A DNA stretch of 64,000 nucleotides, taken from assembly GCF_011764505.1 (NCBI RefSeq), contig NZ_AP022839.1:2897001-2961000 (forward strand), written 5' to 3'. A program made the position numbers and the translations under genes. Below are positions 27,344-35,767 of the stretch, piece after piece. A model generated the notes under the pieces. The model did not search any database. It was not told the origin of the DNA and was given only the letters and a program-made list of their open reading frames with translations. Origin of the DNA: Legionella antarctica. Its GTDB lineage: Bacteria; Pseudomonadota; Gammaproteobacteria; Legionellales; Legionellaceae. Numbering within the stretch: the first letter of the stretch is position 1; each line of letters begins with the position of its first letter.

Positions 27344-28648
27344 CTAATGTTCATCATAGCTTTGCATCACCAGATGGGTGTTGCTTCCTCCTGCACCATA
27401 ACTTGAAACGCCAGCTAAATAGTACGGTTTTGTTTCGGGAAAATCTTGAAACTCCGTGGCAATATATAGTGGCGAGTCTTCCAACATAAAATCCGGATTC
27501 GGAGTCTCGAAGTTAATTGATGGAACAATAGCCTTATTTTTTAGCATCAGTACTGTTTTGATGATTGACGCCATACCGGATACAATACCCGTATGGCCCA
27601 GATTACTGATTACCGAGCTTATCGGACAACGATTGGTCATTCTAACGTCTTTAAATGCTTTTTTCAGTGCATATATTTCTGTCGCATCTCCTAGCTTGGT
27701 TGCGGCGCCATGAGCTGCAATATAGTCGAGATCACCTGGAGCAATACCTGCATTATTCCAAGCCGACTGCAGACAAGTATATTGACCATGAATTCCTGGT
27801 GCCATGAATCCTTCTTTTGAAGAATTACCATCATTATTCATAGCTGATCCGATAATCACCGCATGGATTTGATCATTATCTGCAATGGCATCTTCAAGCC
27901 GCTTTAAAACAACCAACCCAGCACCATTTGAGTATAAAGTACCGGAAGCTAAAGCATCAAAGGAATGGCAATGACCGTCAGATGAAAATAATCCGTTCTC
28001 TTCATAAATATAACCAGTTTCCTGGGGTAAATCGATTAAGACCGCGCCAGCAATTGCCATATCACATAGATTACTATTTAACTCGCGACAGCTCTGTATA
28101 ACAGCGGTTAAAGAAGATGAGCACGCTGTATATAAATCAATTGAACTTCCTTGAAATCCAAATTGATAAGAAATATAAGGAGCAATGACTTTTGAATAAT
28201 ATCTTTCTATTGCTTTTTTAGTATCAATCGCCTGGTAATATGCGGCACCTAAGAAATGAGCGGCTGGTTGATTATTTGCGCCAATATAAACAGCCGTTTT
28301 TTTGATGTTATTTGACTCACTCCTCATCCTACTCAAAGCACAATGGGTTAAATGCGACATCACTTTACCCTGCACACCCAAGACTTCAAAATTTTTGGTA
28401 GTATTTTTAAATGGAGGGGTATTAAATGATTCTAAGTTATCTAATATTCCTCGGTAGGGTTTGTAGTGATCAGCAGTGATTAATTCCTCTGAAATACCTG
28501 ATCGCCTTAACTGAACTGGTGAGAATTTACTGACAGCCTCTTTGCCAAACTTTAACAGATCCCAATATTCATCAAGATCATTAGCTCCAGGAAATTTTAC
28601 TGCCATACTAACAATAGCAACTTTGTTTGAGTGGTCATTCACATCCAT
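27344..28648 (-). CDS. Free-standing modular-type beta-ketoacyl synthase
   Basis: A 434-residue ketosynthase resembling the KS of type I polyketide synthases (VAIVSMAVKFPGANDLDEYW at the N-terminus) but with no acyltransferase, reductase or carrier domain attached. The active-site Cys176 is in DLYTACSSSLTAV. The two histidines are His313 in AAHGAATKLGDATE and His352 in SNLGHTG. Two departures stand out: the usual lysine of SVKSNxGHT is Ile347, and the MDPQQRLLLE helix is replaced by a different sequence around residues 90-105. It may condense an acyl starter with an aminomalonyl unit from the neighbouring enzymes, by decarboxylation. Start ATG 28648 has a GGGGGC-like site upstream. It lies last in the minus-strand operon after a 198-bp gap. 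Confidence 0.85.
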   Translation of the reverse strand: MDVNDHSNKVAIVSMAVKFPGANDLDEYWDLLKFGKEAVSKFSPVQLRRSGISEELITADHYKPYRGILDNLESFNTPPFKNTTKNFEVLGVQGKVMSHLTHCALSRMRSESNNIKKTAVYIGANNQPAAHFLGAAYYQAIDTKKAIERYYSKVIAPYISYQFGFQGSSIDLYTACSSSLTAVIQSCRELNSNLCDMAIAGAVLIDLPQETGYIYEENGLFSSDGHCHSFDALASGTLYSNGAGLVVLKRLEDAIADNDQIHAVIIGSAMNNDGNSSKEGFMAPGIHGQYTCLQSAWNNAGIAPGDLDYIAAHGAATKLGDATEIYALKKAFKDVRMTNRCPISSVISNLGHTGIVSGMASIIKTVLMLKNKAIVPSINFETPNPDFMLEDSPLYIATEFQDFPETKPYYLAGVSSYGAGGSNTHLVMQSYDEH

Positions 28649-28758
28649 AATTTAAAGCCCCCATTTATGTGGTCTACTGACCACTTATCTCCAGAACGCC
28701 TACGTACCGAGACATCGAAAGACCCGTTGTCCACAGCTTCATTCAATTAGTTTTAATC

Positions 28759-28781
28759 TAGCCTATTTTAAATATAGGCTA
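28759..28781. promoter_or_regulatory. Dyad between adenylation and ketosynthase genes
   Basis: TAGCCTAT and ATAGGCTA flank a 7-bp TTTAAAT spacer, a perfect 8-bp inverted repeat in the 198-bp gap upstream of the ketosynthase gene. It could be an operator for an internal promoter or an mRNA stem. No T-run marks it as a terminator. Confidence 0.35.
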
Positions 28782-28846
28782 TGTTCTTAATTTAAATGAG
28801 ATGGCTATCAAATCCTGGTCATCTTATTCCCTGCAGGTTACTTAGA

Positions 28847-30388
28847 TTAAATGAAACTCATGAGTTGCGCTTTATCTATTTTTCCATTTTCTTTTCTTGG
28901 CAATGAACTTAACCAGATATAATGCTCAGGAACCATATAATCAGGAATTCTGGTTTTTAAAAACGATTTAAGCTCAGCATTGTTAAGCTTTATTTGTTTG
29001 TTATCAGCAATTAGAAACGCGACCATTCTATGATCAAGAGAATCCACTTTCTGGCAGACAACGACTGCATCCTGAATATTGGGATGATCTAATAAATGGT
29101 ATTGTATTTCGTCTAATTCAATACGCATGCCATGTAATTTTACTTGATCATCCTTGCGGCCCAAAAATATTAATTCATTTTCTTTATTCCAACAGACTAC
29201 ATCTCCAGTGCGATACATTTTTTCTCCTGGCAGGTAAGGATTATCTAAAAACGATCCCTGGGTAAGTGCTGGATTATTTAAGTAACCTTGAGCTAATCCA
29301 ATCCCGGAAATGAATAGTTCTCCTGGTTCGAAGCCCGTTGGATTGAGCTGCTCATCTAACACAAAAAGTTGAATATGCTGGATGGGCTTTCCAATTGGAA
29401 TAGTGCGATAGTGTTTTTTTTTTTCACAAATAAAACAGGAAACATCTATTGTGGTCTCTGTGGGGCCATATAAATTGACTAATAGGGTTTCATGATCCCG
29501 AAATAGCTTATTAAATAAATTAACGCTTCTTGCATCCAGCGCCTCTCCGCTTGAGAACACATATTTTAAGGATTCCAAACGATTCATCAAAAAGTCTTCT
29601 TTAATATAACTTAAAAAGATACGTAATACCGAAGGTACAAAATGAATGACGCTTATCTGATATTGCTCAATCATACGAATAAATAACTTAATATCATGTT
29701 CTTTTTTTTGTGGTAAAAGAACCACTGCTGCACCCGCAACGGACCACCAACATGTCTCCCAAACCGAAATGTCAAAACAAATGTGCGTTTTATGAAACAC
29801 GACATCATGAGTTTGTAATGGAAAGGTATGTTGCATCCATACAATCCGATTAACCAGGGCCAGATGGGAAATCATGACCCCTTTAGGTTTGCCTGTAGTA
29901 CCTGAAGTGTACATCACATAGGCTAAATCGTGCTTCTCTCGAAGCAGGTTTAAATTACCCCATTGTTCATGGCTCGTGTTTTCATGAATGCTCAATATTT
30001 GAAGCTCATTTTTATCATCTAACTCATATTTTGCTGTCACTAATGAATTATCATCAACAATTAAAAATTTTACTCGCCCCTCTTCCAGGATAGTTTGATT
30101 TCTAATTGGAGGAGCCTGGGGATCCAACGGCAAATAGGCTCCCCCAGCCTTTAATACTGCAAAGATTGCCACTAACATGTCAAAAGAACGCATGAGTTGG
30201 ATACCGACAATTCCATTTAATGACAACCCTCTTCTCTGCAAATGTCTTGCATATTGATTGGCTTGTTTATTAAAGGCATCATAAGAAATGTCACGATCTT
30301 CCAGATAAATAGCTGTATTTTCTGGATATTGCTTTACTTGCTCTTCGAATAGGGAACAAATTGTGGTGTATTGATCAAAGGATTTCAT
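28847..30388 (-). CDS. Stand-alone NRPS adenylation domain, predicted serine-specific
   Basis: A 513-residue adenylation enzyme without condensation or carrier domains, expected to make an aminoacyl-AMP and load a separate carrier protein. Core motifs are A3 YVMYTSGTTGKPKGVMISH, A4 FDISVWE, A5 NLYGPTETTID, A7 YRTGDVV and A10 NGKIDK. Reading the ten pocket positions against GrsA/EntF gives Asp206, Ile207, Trp210, His249, Phe278, Ser280, Leu306, Ile314, Asp315 and Lys503. That is D-I-W-H-F-S-L-I-D-K, close to the serine codes of EntF and SyrE. L-serine is therefore the predicted substrate. It lies 15 bp after the acyl-CoA dehydrogenase gene. With that enzyme, the hydroxyacyl-CoA dehydrogenase and the carrier protein it forms the seryl-to-aminomalonyl-ACP set. 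Confidence 0.88.
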   Translation of the reverse strand: MKSFDQYTTICSLFEEQVKQYPENTAIYLEDRDISYDAFNKQANQYARHLQRRGLSLNGIVGIQLMRSFDMLVAIFAVLKAGGAYLPLDPQAPPIRNQTILEEGRVKFLIVDDNSLVTAKYELDDKNELQILSIHENTSHEQWGNLNLLREKHDLAYVMYTSGTTGKPKGVMISHLALVNRIVWMQHTFPLQTHDVVFHKTHICFDISVWETCWWSVAGAAVVLLPQKKEHDIKLFIRMIEQYQISVIHFVPSVLRIFLSYIKEDFLMNRLESLKYVFSSGEALDARSVNLFNKLFRDHETLLVNLYGPTETTIDVSCFICEKKKHYRTIPIGKPIQHIQLFVLDEQLNPTGFEPGELFISGIGLAQGYLNNPALTQGSFLDNPYLPGEKMYRTGDVVCWNKENELIFLGRKDDQVKLHGMRIELDEIQYHLLDHPNIQDAVVVCQKVDSLDHRMVAFLIADNKQIKLNNAELKSFLKTRIPDYMVPEHYIWLSSLPRKENGKIDKAQLMSFI

Positions 30389-30403
30389 TTATAAATCCCC
30401 ATA

Positions 30404-31528
30404 CTAATTGACACAAAGCTTGGAAATGAGAATTTCGTGCATTTGTGAGGTTCCCTCGATAATCTCCATTACTTTAGCATCCCTATAATATCGTTCAACA
30501 GGATGAGTTTCCTCAAACCCAGCTGCACCAAATATTTGCAACGCATGATTAGATACAGATACTACCATTTTTGACGCAACGTATTTTGCTACCAAGGTTT
30601 CAGCAATATAAGCTGGATTTTTTTGCTGTCTAAGTAACCCTGCATAAAAACACAATTCTCGCGCAGCTTTAACCTGCACCACCATTTCAGTTATCATTTT
30701 TTGAATCAACTGATGCTCATCTAATGTTCGATTGAATTGTGTTCTTTCTTGAATGTAATCACGAGCTGCATCCAAACATGCTTGCCCTAAACCAACACAT
30801 CCACACGCAGTGGTATAGCGTCCTTCATCCAAAGCAGTTTGGGTAACATAGGTTAAACCCATACCGATAGTGCCTAATAAATTTGTTTTAGGAATTGGGC
30901 AATTATCAAAAAATATTTCTGCCAACATATTCGAGCGTAAACCTAAAAAGCCAGACATCGGAGAAACAATCACACCTGGTGTATTTTTTTCAACTAAAAC
31001 AGTAGTTAGGTGTCCCTGGTAGTTTGCTAAAACTAAAAACAAATCGGCTATTTGCCCTAAAGTAATGTATTTTTTACTCCCTTTTAGAATAAATTCACCG
31101 CTTATATCCAACAATTGAGTTTCAACATGTTCCAAATCACTACCAATATTAGATTCAGTTAATGCTATTGCAGCCAGGGTTTTCCCTGTTGCAATCCGGG
31201 GCAACCAATTTTTTTTCTGCGCTTCCGAACCAAACTGAATAAGTGACTTACTCACCATACCTAGTACCGTTAAAATATTTGCCAAGGAACAAAGCTCCTT
31301 GGCAAATGATTCATGCATTATACCAATGGTCAATTCATCCCATTGTTGCCCACCAAATTGTTTAGGAATACACGCGCCCAAAAAACCATTCTGGGCTAAT
31401 GTATAAAAAAAATCACGGGGAATGCTTTGTTCTTTATCAAATATTTTCGAATGAGGGTGAAGCGAATTTTCTACGAAATGATTAAATAATCGCTTCTGCT
31501 TCATGTATTGATGTTGGTAATCAGGCAA
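30404..31528 (-). CDS. Acyl-CoA dehydrogenase-like flavoenzyme acting on carrier-bound substrate
   Basis: A ~374-residue FAD-dependent acyl-CoA dehydrogenase homologue. Visible are AAIALTESNIGSDLEHVET for the flavin and substrate loop, GSKKYITLGQIADLFLV, VGLGQACLDAARDYIQERTQ, and near the C-terminus VERYYRDAKVMEIIEGTSQM, where EGT holds the usual catalytic Glu. In zwittermicin-type pathways such an enzyme (ZmaI-like) helps oxidise carrier-bound serine to aminomalonyl-ACP, and the FkbI type does the equivalent for methoxymalonyl-ACP. I choose TTG at 31528 as start because AAGGAG lies seven bases ahead. The longer frame to 31588 reads through IS-remnant sequence. It is 15 bp upstream of the adenylation gene. 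Confidence 0.82.
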   Translation of the reverse strand: MPDYQHQYMKQKRLFNHFVENSLHPHSKIFDKEQSIPRDFFYTLAQNGFLGACIPKQFGGQQWDELTIGIMHESFAKELCSLANILTVLGMVSKSLIQFGSEAQKKNWLPRIATGKTLAAIALTESNIGSDLEHVETQLLDISGEFILKGSKKYITLGQIADLFLVLANYQGHLTTVLVEKNTPGVIVSPMSGFLGLRSNMLAEIFFDNCPIPKTNLLGTIGMGLTYVTQTALDEGRYTTACGCVGLGQACLDAARDYIQERTQFNRTLDEHQLIQKMITEMVVQVKAARELCFYAGLLRQQKNPAYIAETLVAKYVASKMVVSVSNHALQIFGAAGFEETHPVERYYRDAKVMEIIEGTSQMHEILISKLCVN

Positions 31529-31643
31529 AATTTCTCTCCTTAAGGTATATTGACTGGTCTTTCGATGTGTCGGAACAAGTCCCGGCACAACGGGTTTTTA
31601 AAGCTCAAAATTGTCAACAGACCCTGGCGAATGCCAACAGACC
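31529..31643. repeat. IS-end-like remnant inside the biosynthetic operon, with 19-bp repeat copy 2
   Basis: The 115-bp gap between the two dehydrogenase genes contains, at 31607-31625, the exact inverted copy of the 19-bp sequence at 3664-3682. A related GGTCTGTTGGCATTCG lies next to it toward the hydroxyacyl-CoA dehydrogenase stop. Further along is a CACATCGAAAGACC segment that partly recurs near 28710 (GACATCGAAAGACCC). This looks like the footprint of a lost insertion sequence. No transposase sequence remains. Confidence 0.5.
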
Positions 31644-32498
31644 TTATTCATATTGATAAAATCCTTTTTTTGTTTTTTGTCCAAGAAGCCCAGCATCTAC
31701 CATATTTTTCAATAACCAGCAGGGTCGGTATTTCGGATCGTTTAGCTCTGAATACAATGTTTCTAAAGAATAGAGAACCGTATCCAAACCAATTAAATCT
31801 GCAGTATGCAATGGTCCCATTTTATGTCCAAAGCATTGTTTAAATAGAGTATCTAGATCTTCGATTGATACAATGTTCTCCTGTATCATAAAGATGGCTT
31901 CATTAATAAAAATCATCATTGCACGATTACTCACAAAACCAACTGAGTCCTTAACAACGATCATTTTTTTGTGCACTTGATCCAGTAACGATTTAGTTTT
32001 TTCTATTGTCGATTCGTCAGTGTGATATCCCTTAATTACCTCTACCATAGGCATTATCGGCGCTGGGTTCATAAAGTGTACACCTATAACACGTTGAGGA
32101 TGCTCAACCAGTGACGCTATTTTAGTAATCGAAATGGAAGAGGTATTTACCCCAAAAATACAGGTTGAGCTGCATTGTTTATTTAATAGTTGATACAAGG
32201 CTTTTTTTTGCTCCCAATTTTCAGGGATATTTTCAATAATATATTCAGATTGCTGCAGTCCATCCAACTTTGTTGTAAAAGAAATTGATGCCAACATTGT
32301 TTCAATGACCTGTTTAGAGGGCAAACTCTTGGTTACTACCTGATAGTGTAAATTTTTAGCTATAGTGTCTTTTGCTTTATCTAATTGAGATTGGAGATTA
32401 TCAATTAAAGTGACATGAAATTTGTATTGCGCGAAAAGTTGTGCAATACCTGAACCCATTGTCCCAGAACCAAGAAGAGTAATTTTTTTTTGTCTCAT
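31644..32498 (-). CDS. 3-hydroxyacyl-CoA dehydrogenase-like enzyme of carrier-bound substrate
   Basis: A complete 284-residue NAD(P)-dependent dehydrogenase of the 3-hydroxybutyryl-CoA dehydrogenase family. It has the Rossmann loop LLGSGTMGSGIAQLFAQYKF, NTSSISITKIASLVEHPQR, the catalytic-His segment VIGVHFMNPAPIMPMVEVI, DSVGFVSNRAMMIFINEA and the C-terminal LLGQKTKKGFYQYE. Homologues in the aminomalonyl- and hydroxymalonyl-ACP pathways oxidise the beta-hydroxyl of a carrier-bound acyl group. With the serine-type adenylation domain nearby, the seryl hydroxymethyl group is the likely target. Ordinary butyrate or fatty-acid metabolism is the alternative, but there are no thiolase or crotonase genes here. 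It is 61 bp after the carrier-protein gene. Confidence 0.85.
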   Translation of the reverse strand: MRQKKITLLGSGTMGSGIAQLFAQYKFHVTLIDNLQSQLDKAKDTIAKNLHYQVVTKSLPSKQVIETMLASISFTTKLDGLQQSEYIIENIPENWEQKKALYQLLNKQCSSTCIFGVNTSSISITKIASLVEHPQRVIGVHFMNPAPIMPMVEVIKGYHTDESTIEKTKSLLDQVHKKMIVVKDSVGFVSNRAMMIFINEAIFMIQENIVSIEDLDTLFKQCFGHKMGPLHTADLIGLDTVLYSLETLYSELNDPKYRPCWLLKNMVDAGLLGQKTKKGFYQYE

Positions 32499-32559
32499 GG
32501 TAGCGTGTCCAATCTGGATGTACTATACAGCCAAACTTTATCACAATTATCAAATTGAA

Positions 32560-32799
32560 TTATAGTTTACTAAAAATAAAGTGAGCGATGTCATCAATAC
32601 TAGTTAGCTGATTTGGATCAAACTCTCCCACATCAAGATCAATTTTATATTTCTTCTCTATAAAAACTAATAATTGAATGTAAAATAAAGAGTGCATTGC
32701 ACCTGTATCAAAAATATTATCAGAATAGCCAATATCCCTAACTCTAAATGAATTGAGTAAAAATAGTTTTACTTCATTTTTAATATGCTGAATTTCCAT
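32560..32799 (-). CDS. Acyl/peptidyl carrier protein
   Basis: A 79-residue stand-alone carrier protein. The segment IFDTGAMHSLFYIQLLVFIE fits the carrier-protein attachment site; Ser39 in the GAMHSL motif would take the phosphopantetheine arm. Helices and acidic stretches (GEFDPNQL, TSIDDIAHFIF) match the four-helix fold. AGGAGG five bases before the ATG indicates strong translation. It is the first gene of the minus-strand operon, with a 184-bp upstream region to the LysR gene that should hold the main promoter. It is expected to be loaded with serine by the adenylation enzyme and then oxidised on the carrier. No phosphopantetheinyl transferase is in the window. Confidence 0.85.
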   Translation of the reverse strand: MEIQHIKNEVKLFLLNSFRVRDIGYSDNIFDTGAMHSLFYIQLLVFIEKKYKIDLDVGEFDPNQLTSIDDIAHFIFSKL

Positions 32800-32983
32800 C
32801 AGATCCTCCTGCTTATAAGAATCATCTTATTATTCAATACTAAGGCCTACGTATACGGATAAAAAAAGTGATGTATATTGATATTATGCAATTATAGGCA
32901 GCGTGTCTCTTTTCTTTTCAGATACTTACAATTGGCCAAAGTCCAGATACTAAGTTGAGGTTACAAAATTTTTTCCGGATCAA

Positions 32984-33865
32984 TCATAGTTCTGCAGGCA
33001 AATCTTGACTCATAAATTCTACCCATGTTTTTACCTTCGGTTGCATATAGCGCCCGGGATGGTAATACAAAAATACTGGAATCGGTGGTACACGATAATG
33101 CTCCAGAACCTCTATTAATTCACCTTTAGCGAGAGCAGACGCCACTTGATAATGATGCAATGCAACAATGCCTAAACTGTTTATGGCACAATTCAACATT
33201 GCCTGAGCATCATTTAAATATAACAGAGGTTTAAAATAAACGACTTCTCCGGATTGAAAAATCCAACAATCATTAGGTGTTCTCATCGTATGGGTAATGT
33301 AGTCATGTTTTTGTAAATCAGAAGGTTGTTCAGGCCGACCATGAGCAGCCAAATAATCAGGAGAAGCACAAAATACATAGCGAGTCGATGTAATTTTCTT
33401 TTGAATTGAATTAGAGGCTACTTGTGCAGACATCCCAAATACCACATCCAAATCTTCTTCCAGGAGATGGGGTATTTGTTCGTCAATTTTTAAGTCCAGT
33501 ATGACTTGCGGGTAAGCTACTCTGTATTCTGGTAAACGAGGTATTATAATGTGTTCCGCAAAATAACGTGCACTCTTCACGCGCAGTAAACCAGCCGGCT
33601 CCGATTTGGCAGCTGCAACAACACCATAAGCCTTCTCTAAAGCGAGTAAAACCAATAGAGCCTCATTGTAATAGTTTTCTCCTGTTTCGGTAAGGGTTAC
33701 ATGGCGTGTAGTTCGATTTAGGAGCATCACACCAAGATCAGCCTCCAGCAAGCTTATCTGCTTACTTACCGCGGCTCCGGAAATATGCAAAGCTTTTGCA
33801 GCTGCTGTAAAACTGGCACATTGAACTACTTTGCAAAAGGTTTGGATGAGTCCTAAGGTATTCAC
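32984..33865 (-). CDS. LysR-family transcriptional regulator
   Basis: A 293-residue LysR-type regulator. The N-terminal winged helix-turn-helix is evident (FCKVVQCASFTAAAKALHIS, GAAVSKQISLLEADLG, LLNRTTRHVTLTETG), followed by a ligand-binding domain from about residue 90. It is transcribed in the same direction as, and 184 bp upstream of, the aminomalonyl-type operon, and divergently from proS. Control of the cluster is possible but rests on position only. A LysR gene usually regulates the divergent neighbour, here the housekeeping proS, which makes the cluster a more sensible target. Confidence 0.85.
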   Translation of the reverse strand: MNTLGLIQTFCKVVQCASFTAAAKALHISGAAVSKQISLLEADLGVMLLNRTTRHVTLTETGENYYNEALLVLLALEKAYGVVAAAKSEPAGLLRVKSARYFAEHIIIPRLPEYRVAYPQVILDLKIDEQIPHLLEEDLDVVFGMSAQVASNSIQKKITSTRYVFCASPDYLAAHGRPEQPSDLQKHDYITHTMRTPNDCWIFQSGEVVYFKPLLYLNDAQAMLNCAINSLGIVALHHYQVASALAKGELIEVLEHYRVPPIPVFLYYHPGRYMQPKVKTWVEFMSQDLPAEL

Positions 33866-33949
33866 AGTGCGTTCCTAAATTTAATCGCAAATTGCCTCAT
33901 GATAAGTATATAATAGCTTCTTTTCAACTTAGATTATCCAGGAGCAGAA

Positions 33950-35656
33950 ATGCGTGCGTCTCAATGGTTTTTAGCAACCCTGAAAGAAACTCCTAATGAT
34001 GCTGAAATTACCTCTCATCAACTAATGTTAAGAGCAGGTATGATTCGTAAGCTAGGCTCGGGGCTTTATACCTGGATGCCACTGGGCCTTAAAGTATTGC
34101 GTAAAGTAGAAAATATTGTCCGCGAAGAAATGGATCGGGCAAAAGCCATGGAAATATTGATGCCCGCGGTACAACCTGCAGAACTATGGCAAGAGACAGG
34201 ACGATGGGATACTTTCGGCGGTCAATTACTGACCATGCGAGATAGCAATGAAAGAGACTATTGCTATGGCCCTACTCATGAAGAGGTCATCACTGATTTA
34301 ATGCGTCATGAACTGCAATCTTACAAACAATTACCAGTAAATTTTTATCAGATTCAAACAAAATTCCGTGATGAAATCAGGCCACGCTTTGGTGTAATGC
34401 GTGCGAGGGAATTCATAATGAAAGATGCTTATTCCTTTCATCTAAGTCCTAAAAGTTTGCAGGAAACCTATCAAGCAATGTACCTGGCCTACAATCGAAT
34501 ATTTGATCGCATGGGTCTTAAGTATCGTGCTGTGGAGGCAGATTCGGGTGCTATTGGCGGCTCTGCTTCTCATGAGTTCCAGGTATTGGCTGAGACAGGT
34601 GAAGATCTGATTTTTTATAGTGATGCCAGCGATTATGCGGCAAATATTGAAAAAGCTACCAGTTTAAATCCCCCCAAGGCAAGCGAACCAACTACTGAAG
34701 CCCTGCAATTGGTTGATACTCCAGACGTAAAAACCATTACTGATGTTGCCAATTTCCTGAATATAGAGTGCAATCAAACGATCAAAACCTTGATTGTAAA
34801 AGGAAAAGAACATCCGATGGTGGCTTTGATTTTAAAAGGGGACGATGGACTCAATGAGGTTAAAGCCATAAAAAATCCTTTAATTGATTCACCCCTGGTC
34901 TTTATAGATGAAGAAACCGTTCTCAAAACTTTAAAAGCCCCAGTAGGCTCATTAGGTCCCATTAATTTGGATATCCCTGTCATCGTTGACCACTATGCTT
35001 TAGCTATGCCTTCTTTTGTTTGTGGGGCCAATCTTGCTGACAAACATTATATCAATGCAGCATGGGATAGAGATGCCAGTTATAACGAAGTAGATGATTT
35101 ACGTAATGTTAAAGAAGGTGACCTTAGCCCTGATGGTAAGGGAAGGCTTCACTCTTGCCGTGGTATAGAAGTTGGCCACGTTTTTCAGTTGGGTGATAAA
35201 TATGCCAAAGCCATGAATGCTTCCGTAATTAATGAGCAAGGTCAATTGCAAACCATGATGATGGGATGCTATGGTTTAGGCATTACACGGGTCGTCGCTG
35301 CAGCTATTGAGCAACATCATGATGATCGGGGCATTATCTGGCCTCAAGCTATAGCTCCTTTTCAATTGGTCATTATTCCAATTAATGGGCATAAATCTCA
35401 GGCTGTTAAAGATAAGGCCGATGCTCTTTATCGACAATTTAGTGATTTGGGAATAGATGTTTTATTGGATGACCGAAATGAAAGAGCAGGTATACTGTTT
35501 GCTGATAATGATTTAATCGGTATTCCTCATCGCTTGGTAGTCAGTGATAGAAACCTGGAACAGGCAATTGTGGAATATAAAGCCAGAACATCTAGCGAGT
35601 CCCAACAATTAAGTCTGGATGAAGTGATCAATTTTATTTCAGGATTGGTTCAATAG
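33950..35656 (+). CDS. proS: Prolyl-tRNA synthetase
   Basis: ProS charges tRNA-Pro. The 568-residue protein is the bacterial type with an editing insertion. Class II motif 1 is near [20 protein letters not shown]; motif 2 includes [20 protein letters not shown]; and motif 3 is [17 protein letters not shown]. Residues ~240-390 form the INS (YbaK-like) domain that clears Ala-tRNA-Pro. The anticodon-binding domain is at the C-terminus, with [30 protein letters not shown] precedes the ATG. A hairpin at 35685-35715 follows. Confidence 0.97.
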   Translation: MRASQWFLATLKETPNDAEITSHQLMLRAGMIRKLGSGLYTWMPLGLKVLRKVENIVREEMDRAKAMEILMPAVQPAELWQETGRWDTFGGQLLTMRDSNERDYCYGPTHEEVITDLMRHELQSYKQLPVNFYQIQTKFRDEIRPRFGVMRAREFIMKDAYSFHLSPKSLQETYQAMYLAYNRIFDRMGLKYRAVEADSGAIGGSASHEFQVLAETGEDLIFYSDASDYAANIEKATSLNPPKASEPTTEALQLVDTPDVKTITDVANFLNIECNQTIKTLIVKGKEHPMVALILKGDDGLNEVKAIKNPLIDSPLVFIDEETVLKTLKAPVGSLGPINLDIPVIVDHYALAMPSFVCGANLADKHYINAAWDRDASYNEVDDLRNVKEGDLSPDGKGRLHSCRGIEVGHVFQLGDKYAKAMNASVINEQGQLQTMMMGCYGLGITRVVAAAIEQHHDDRGIIWPQAIAPFQLVIIPINGHKSQAVKDKADALYRQFSDLGIDVLLDDRNERAGILFADNDLIGIPHRLVVSDRNLEQAIVEYKARTSSESQQLSLDEVINFISGLVQ

Positions 35657-35684
35657 ACGAATGACACTACCTTAAAGTATTGAC

Positions 35685-35715
35685 CTACATACCACGATTT
35701 ATGCGCGGTATGTAG
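35685..35715 (+). terminator. Hairpin after proS
   Basis: CTACATACC (35685-35693) pairs perfectly with GGTATGTAG (35707-35715) around a 13-nt loop, 28 bp after the proS stop. It lacks a clear T-run, so it may act as a weak or Rho-linked terminator between the convergent proS and the large minus-strand gene. Confidence 0.4.
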
Positions 35716-35767
35716 CGCGATGTTTCTGCTAATTTGATTTTAAGACTTAATAGCAGACATCCCGCAA

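Noticed and set aside
30404-32498. Fatty-acid beta-oxidation operon
   Set aside because: An acyl-CoA dehydrogenase and a hydroxyacyl-CoA dehydrogenase are present, but no crotonase or thiolase. The carrier protein and serine-type adenylation domain point to carrier-bound chemistry.
25857-33865. Link to the Lqs autoinducer (LAI-1) synthesis system
   Set aside because: There is no LqsA-like PLP synthase or LqsR/LqsS homologue in the cluster; kbl at 15453 is the ordinary threonine-pathway enzyme.
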